Shown here one piece after another: positions 14,907 to 15,820 of a stretch of 15,820 bases of DNA; within the stretch, counting starts at the first letter, position 1; every line of letters starts with the position of its first letter. The translations under genes and the position numbers were made by a program. The stretch covers positions 1-15,820 of the forward strand of contig CAZKMM010000055.1 in assembly GCA_964553915.1 (NCBI GenBank), given 5' to 3'. Source of the stretch: CAZKMM01 sp964553915. GTDB lineage: Bacteria > RBG-13-61-14 > DRUE01. The notes under the pieces are model-generated. The model did not search any database. It had not been told where the DNA came from and worked only from the letters and a program-made list of their open reading frames with translations.

Positions 14907-15820
14907 ATGAAGAAAGTGGTTGGACTTATTTTAGCACTGATGCTTCTAATTCCTGTAGGCTTATATGCCCAGGTAGAGGCAGCAGCTGGTTCCATCACCA
15001 TTGGAGCTCATCTTGATGCCGCGTTCCGCTATTCTGCCGAGGACAAAGACAAAGGCTGGAATGGTTATGAGACCTTTAACGGTGAGGCATTGGTTCTGGG
15101 GCTTTCCGGGAAGATTGGCGACAATCTGGCTTGGAGATTTCAGGAGGCGTTCGTGCTTCCGACTTATATTGGCGGGGTTGTAGTGCCTACTCCTGTTCCA
15201 ACTACTCTGGAAGCCTGTGCTCAGTGGAAGCCGATCGACCAGCTGGGAATCACCATTGGTCGGGTGCTGGTTCCCACCGCGATTGCTAATGTGCCCCATA
15301 TGCTCAAGGTCCATCATATGGCAAATCCGCCTTTGATTATCACTGGTGGATATAATGGTGCTCTTAATGCTCTTCCCACTTATCAGACCGGGATTGCTCT
15401 TGATGTTAACTTCTCCGGCATCGATATAAATTATATGCTCTACAATGGAGAGCTGTCTGGTGAAGGTGTTAATCCTTTGGGAAGTGATGCGGGTTATGAT
15501 GTTGATAAGAGCAAAGGCGGAAATGTGGCAGTGACTTATAATGGTGATGTTGGTCCGGGTAAACTCACTGCCAGAGCTTTTTATTTTCAGGAATATTCTG
15601 ATATAGCTGGTACTGAGCCCGATGATGATGCCTCCATCTCCGGATGGGGAATTGGGGTGATGTATGATGCAGATAATTATTTTGGCGGTGTAGAATATAT
15701 CACCAGCACTGGTGACCCGGAAGATAAGGGTGTGGATTCTCAAACCGGATATGGTTATTACATCCTGCTCGGTGGTCGGTTCAGCTCCATTGAGGCAGCT
15801 TTCCGCTATGACTTCATTGA
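14907..15820 (+). CDS. Secreted outer-membrane beta-barrel (porin-like) protein, 3' end missing
   Basis: The frame is open from 14907 to the window edge, giving 304 complete codons. It begins with a clear Sec signal peptide: basic MKK, a hydrophobic core, and a likely signal peptidase I site after LYA (A21 before Q22). The mature part has short alternating polar-hydrophobic strands rich in Gly, Tyr and Asp, such as SITIGAHLDAAFRYS, LAWRFQEAFVLP, LGITIGRVLVP and GGVEYITSTGD. Acidic loops like DPEDKGVD separate them. This is the look of a trimeric or phosphate-selective-type porin, though no family can be named. The segment GRVLVPTAIANVPHM recalls porin constriction-strand regions. It has its own promoter, a long structured leader and a two-component system just upstream, so its expression is probably tightly controlled. 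A 260-codon minus-strand open frame across it is a shadow. Confidence 0.8.
   Translation, partial: MKKVVGLILALMLLIPVGLYAQVEAAAGSITIGAHLDAAFRYSAEDKDKGWNGYETFNGEALVLGLSGKIGDNLAWRFQEAFVLPTYIGGVVVPTPVPTTLEACAQWKPIDQLGITIGRVLVPTAIANVPHMLKVHHMANPPLIITGGYNGALNALPTYQTGIALDVNFSGIDINYMLYNGELSGEGVNPLGSDAGYDVDKSKGGNVAVTYNGDVGPGKLTARAFYFQEYSDIAGTEPDDDASISGWGIGVMYDADNYFGGVEYITSTGDPEDKGVDSQTGYGYYILLGGRFSSIEAAFRYDFI

Noticed and set aside
14961..15743. A 260-codon minus-strand open frame
   Set aside because: The plus strand has a continuous frame with a ribosome site, signal peptide and barrel-like strands over the same bases. The minus frame is a codon-usage shadow.

Overview
The window comes from an uncultured, diderm (outer-membrane) bacterium. 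The evidence is an ssrA gene with an encoded CCA end, two ADP-heptosyltransferase-like family 9 glycosyltransferases, and a secreted beta-barrel protein at the right edge. A run of exactly 100 Ns (7858-7957) marks a scaffold join, which suggests a draft or metagenome assembly. I cannot name the phylum from the sequence alone. There are no insertion sequences, CRISPR arrays, rRNAs or tRNAs.

Layout. Left edge (2-1935): the 3' end of a flippase-like membrane protein gene on the plus strand, then on the minus strand the tmRNA gene ssrA and, upstream of it, a GT9 glycosyltransferase. Centre (1996-12757): eight plus-strand genes packed as one apparent operon, most with 1-11 nt overlaps. In order they are a B12-binding-type radical SAM protein, a large multi-spanning GT-C-like membrane protein, a DPM1-like GT2 glycosyltransferase, a second radical SAM protein, a second GT9 (interrupted by the gap), a third radical SAM protein, a ferredoxin-ASKHA protein resembling the corrinoid activator RACo, and leucyl aminopeptidase. 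Right edge (12758-15820): an OmpR-family response regulator overlapping its histidine kinase, then a 308-nt non-coding stretch rich in regulatory structure, then a porin-like gene that runs off the window.

How the genes may work together (inference). The glycosyltransferases, the GT-C-like protein and the flippase-like protein look like a cell-surface glycan or glycolipid assembly set. The GT2 could charge a polyprenyl phosphate with a sugar that the adjacent GT-C-like protein transfers outside the inner membrane. Three different radical SAM proteins with N-terminal cobalamin-binding-type domains sit between these genes and could modify the glycan or lipid. The RACo-like protein could keep a corrinoid cofactor reduced, but no classical corrinoid methyltransferase is visible.

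The most unusual region is the 5' leader of the porin-like gene (about 14605-14906). It has four TTAA motifs spaced 10-11 bp apart, a TATAAT box, and a 7-codon leader ORF with an almost ideal Shine-Dalgarno. After the ORF come two long stems that compete for the same CTGTCTC segment. A ribosome stopping at the end of the leader ORF should cover one arm of the first stem. This looks like a translation-sensing switch of a kind I do not recognise.
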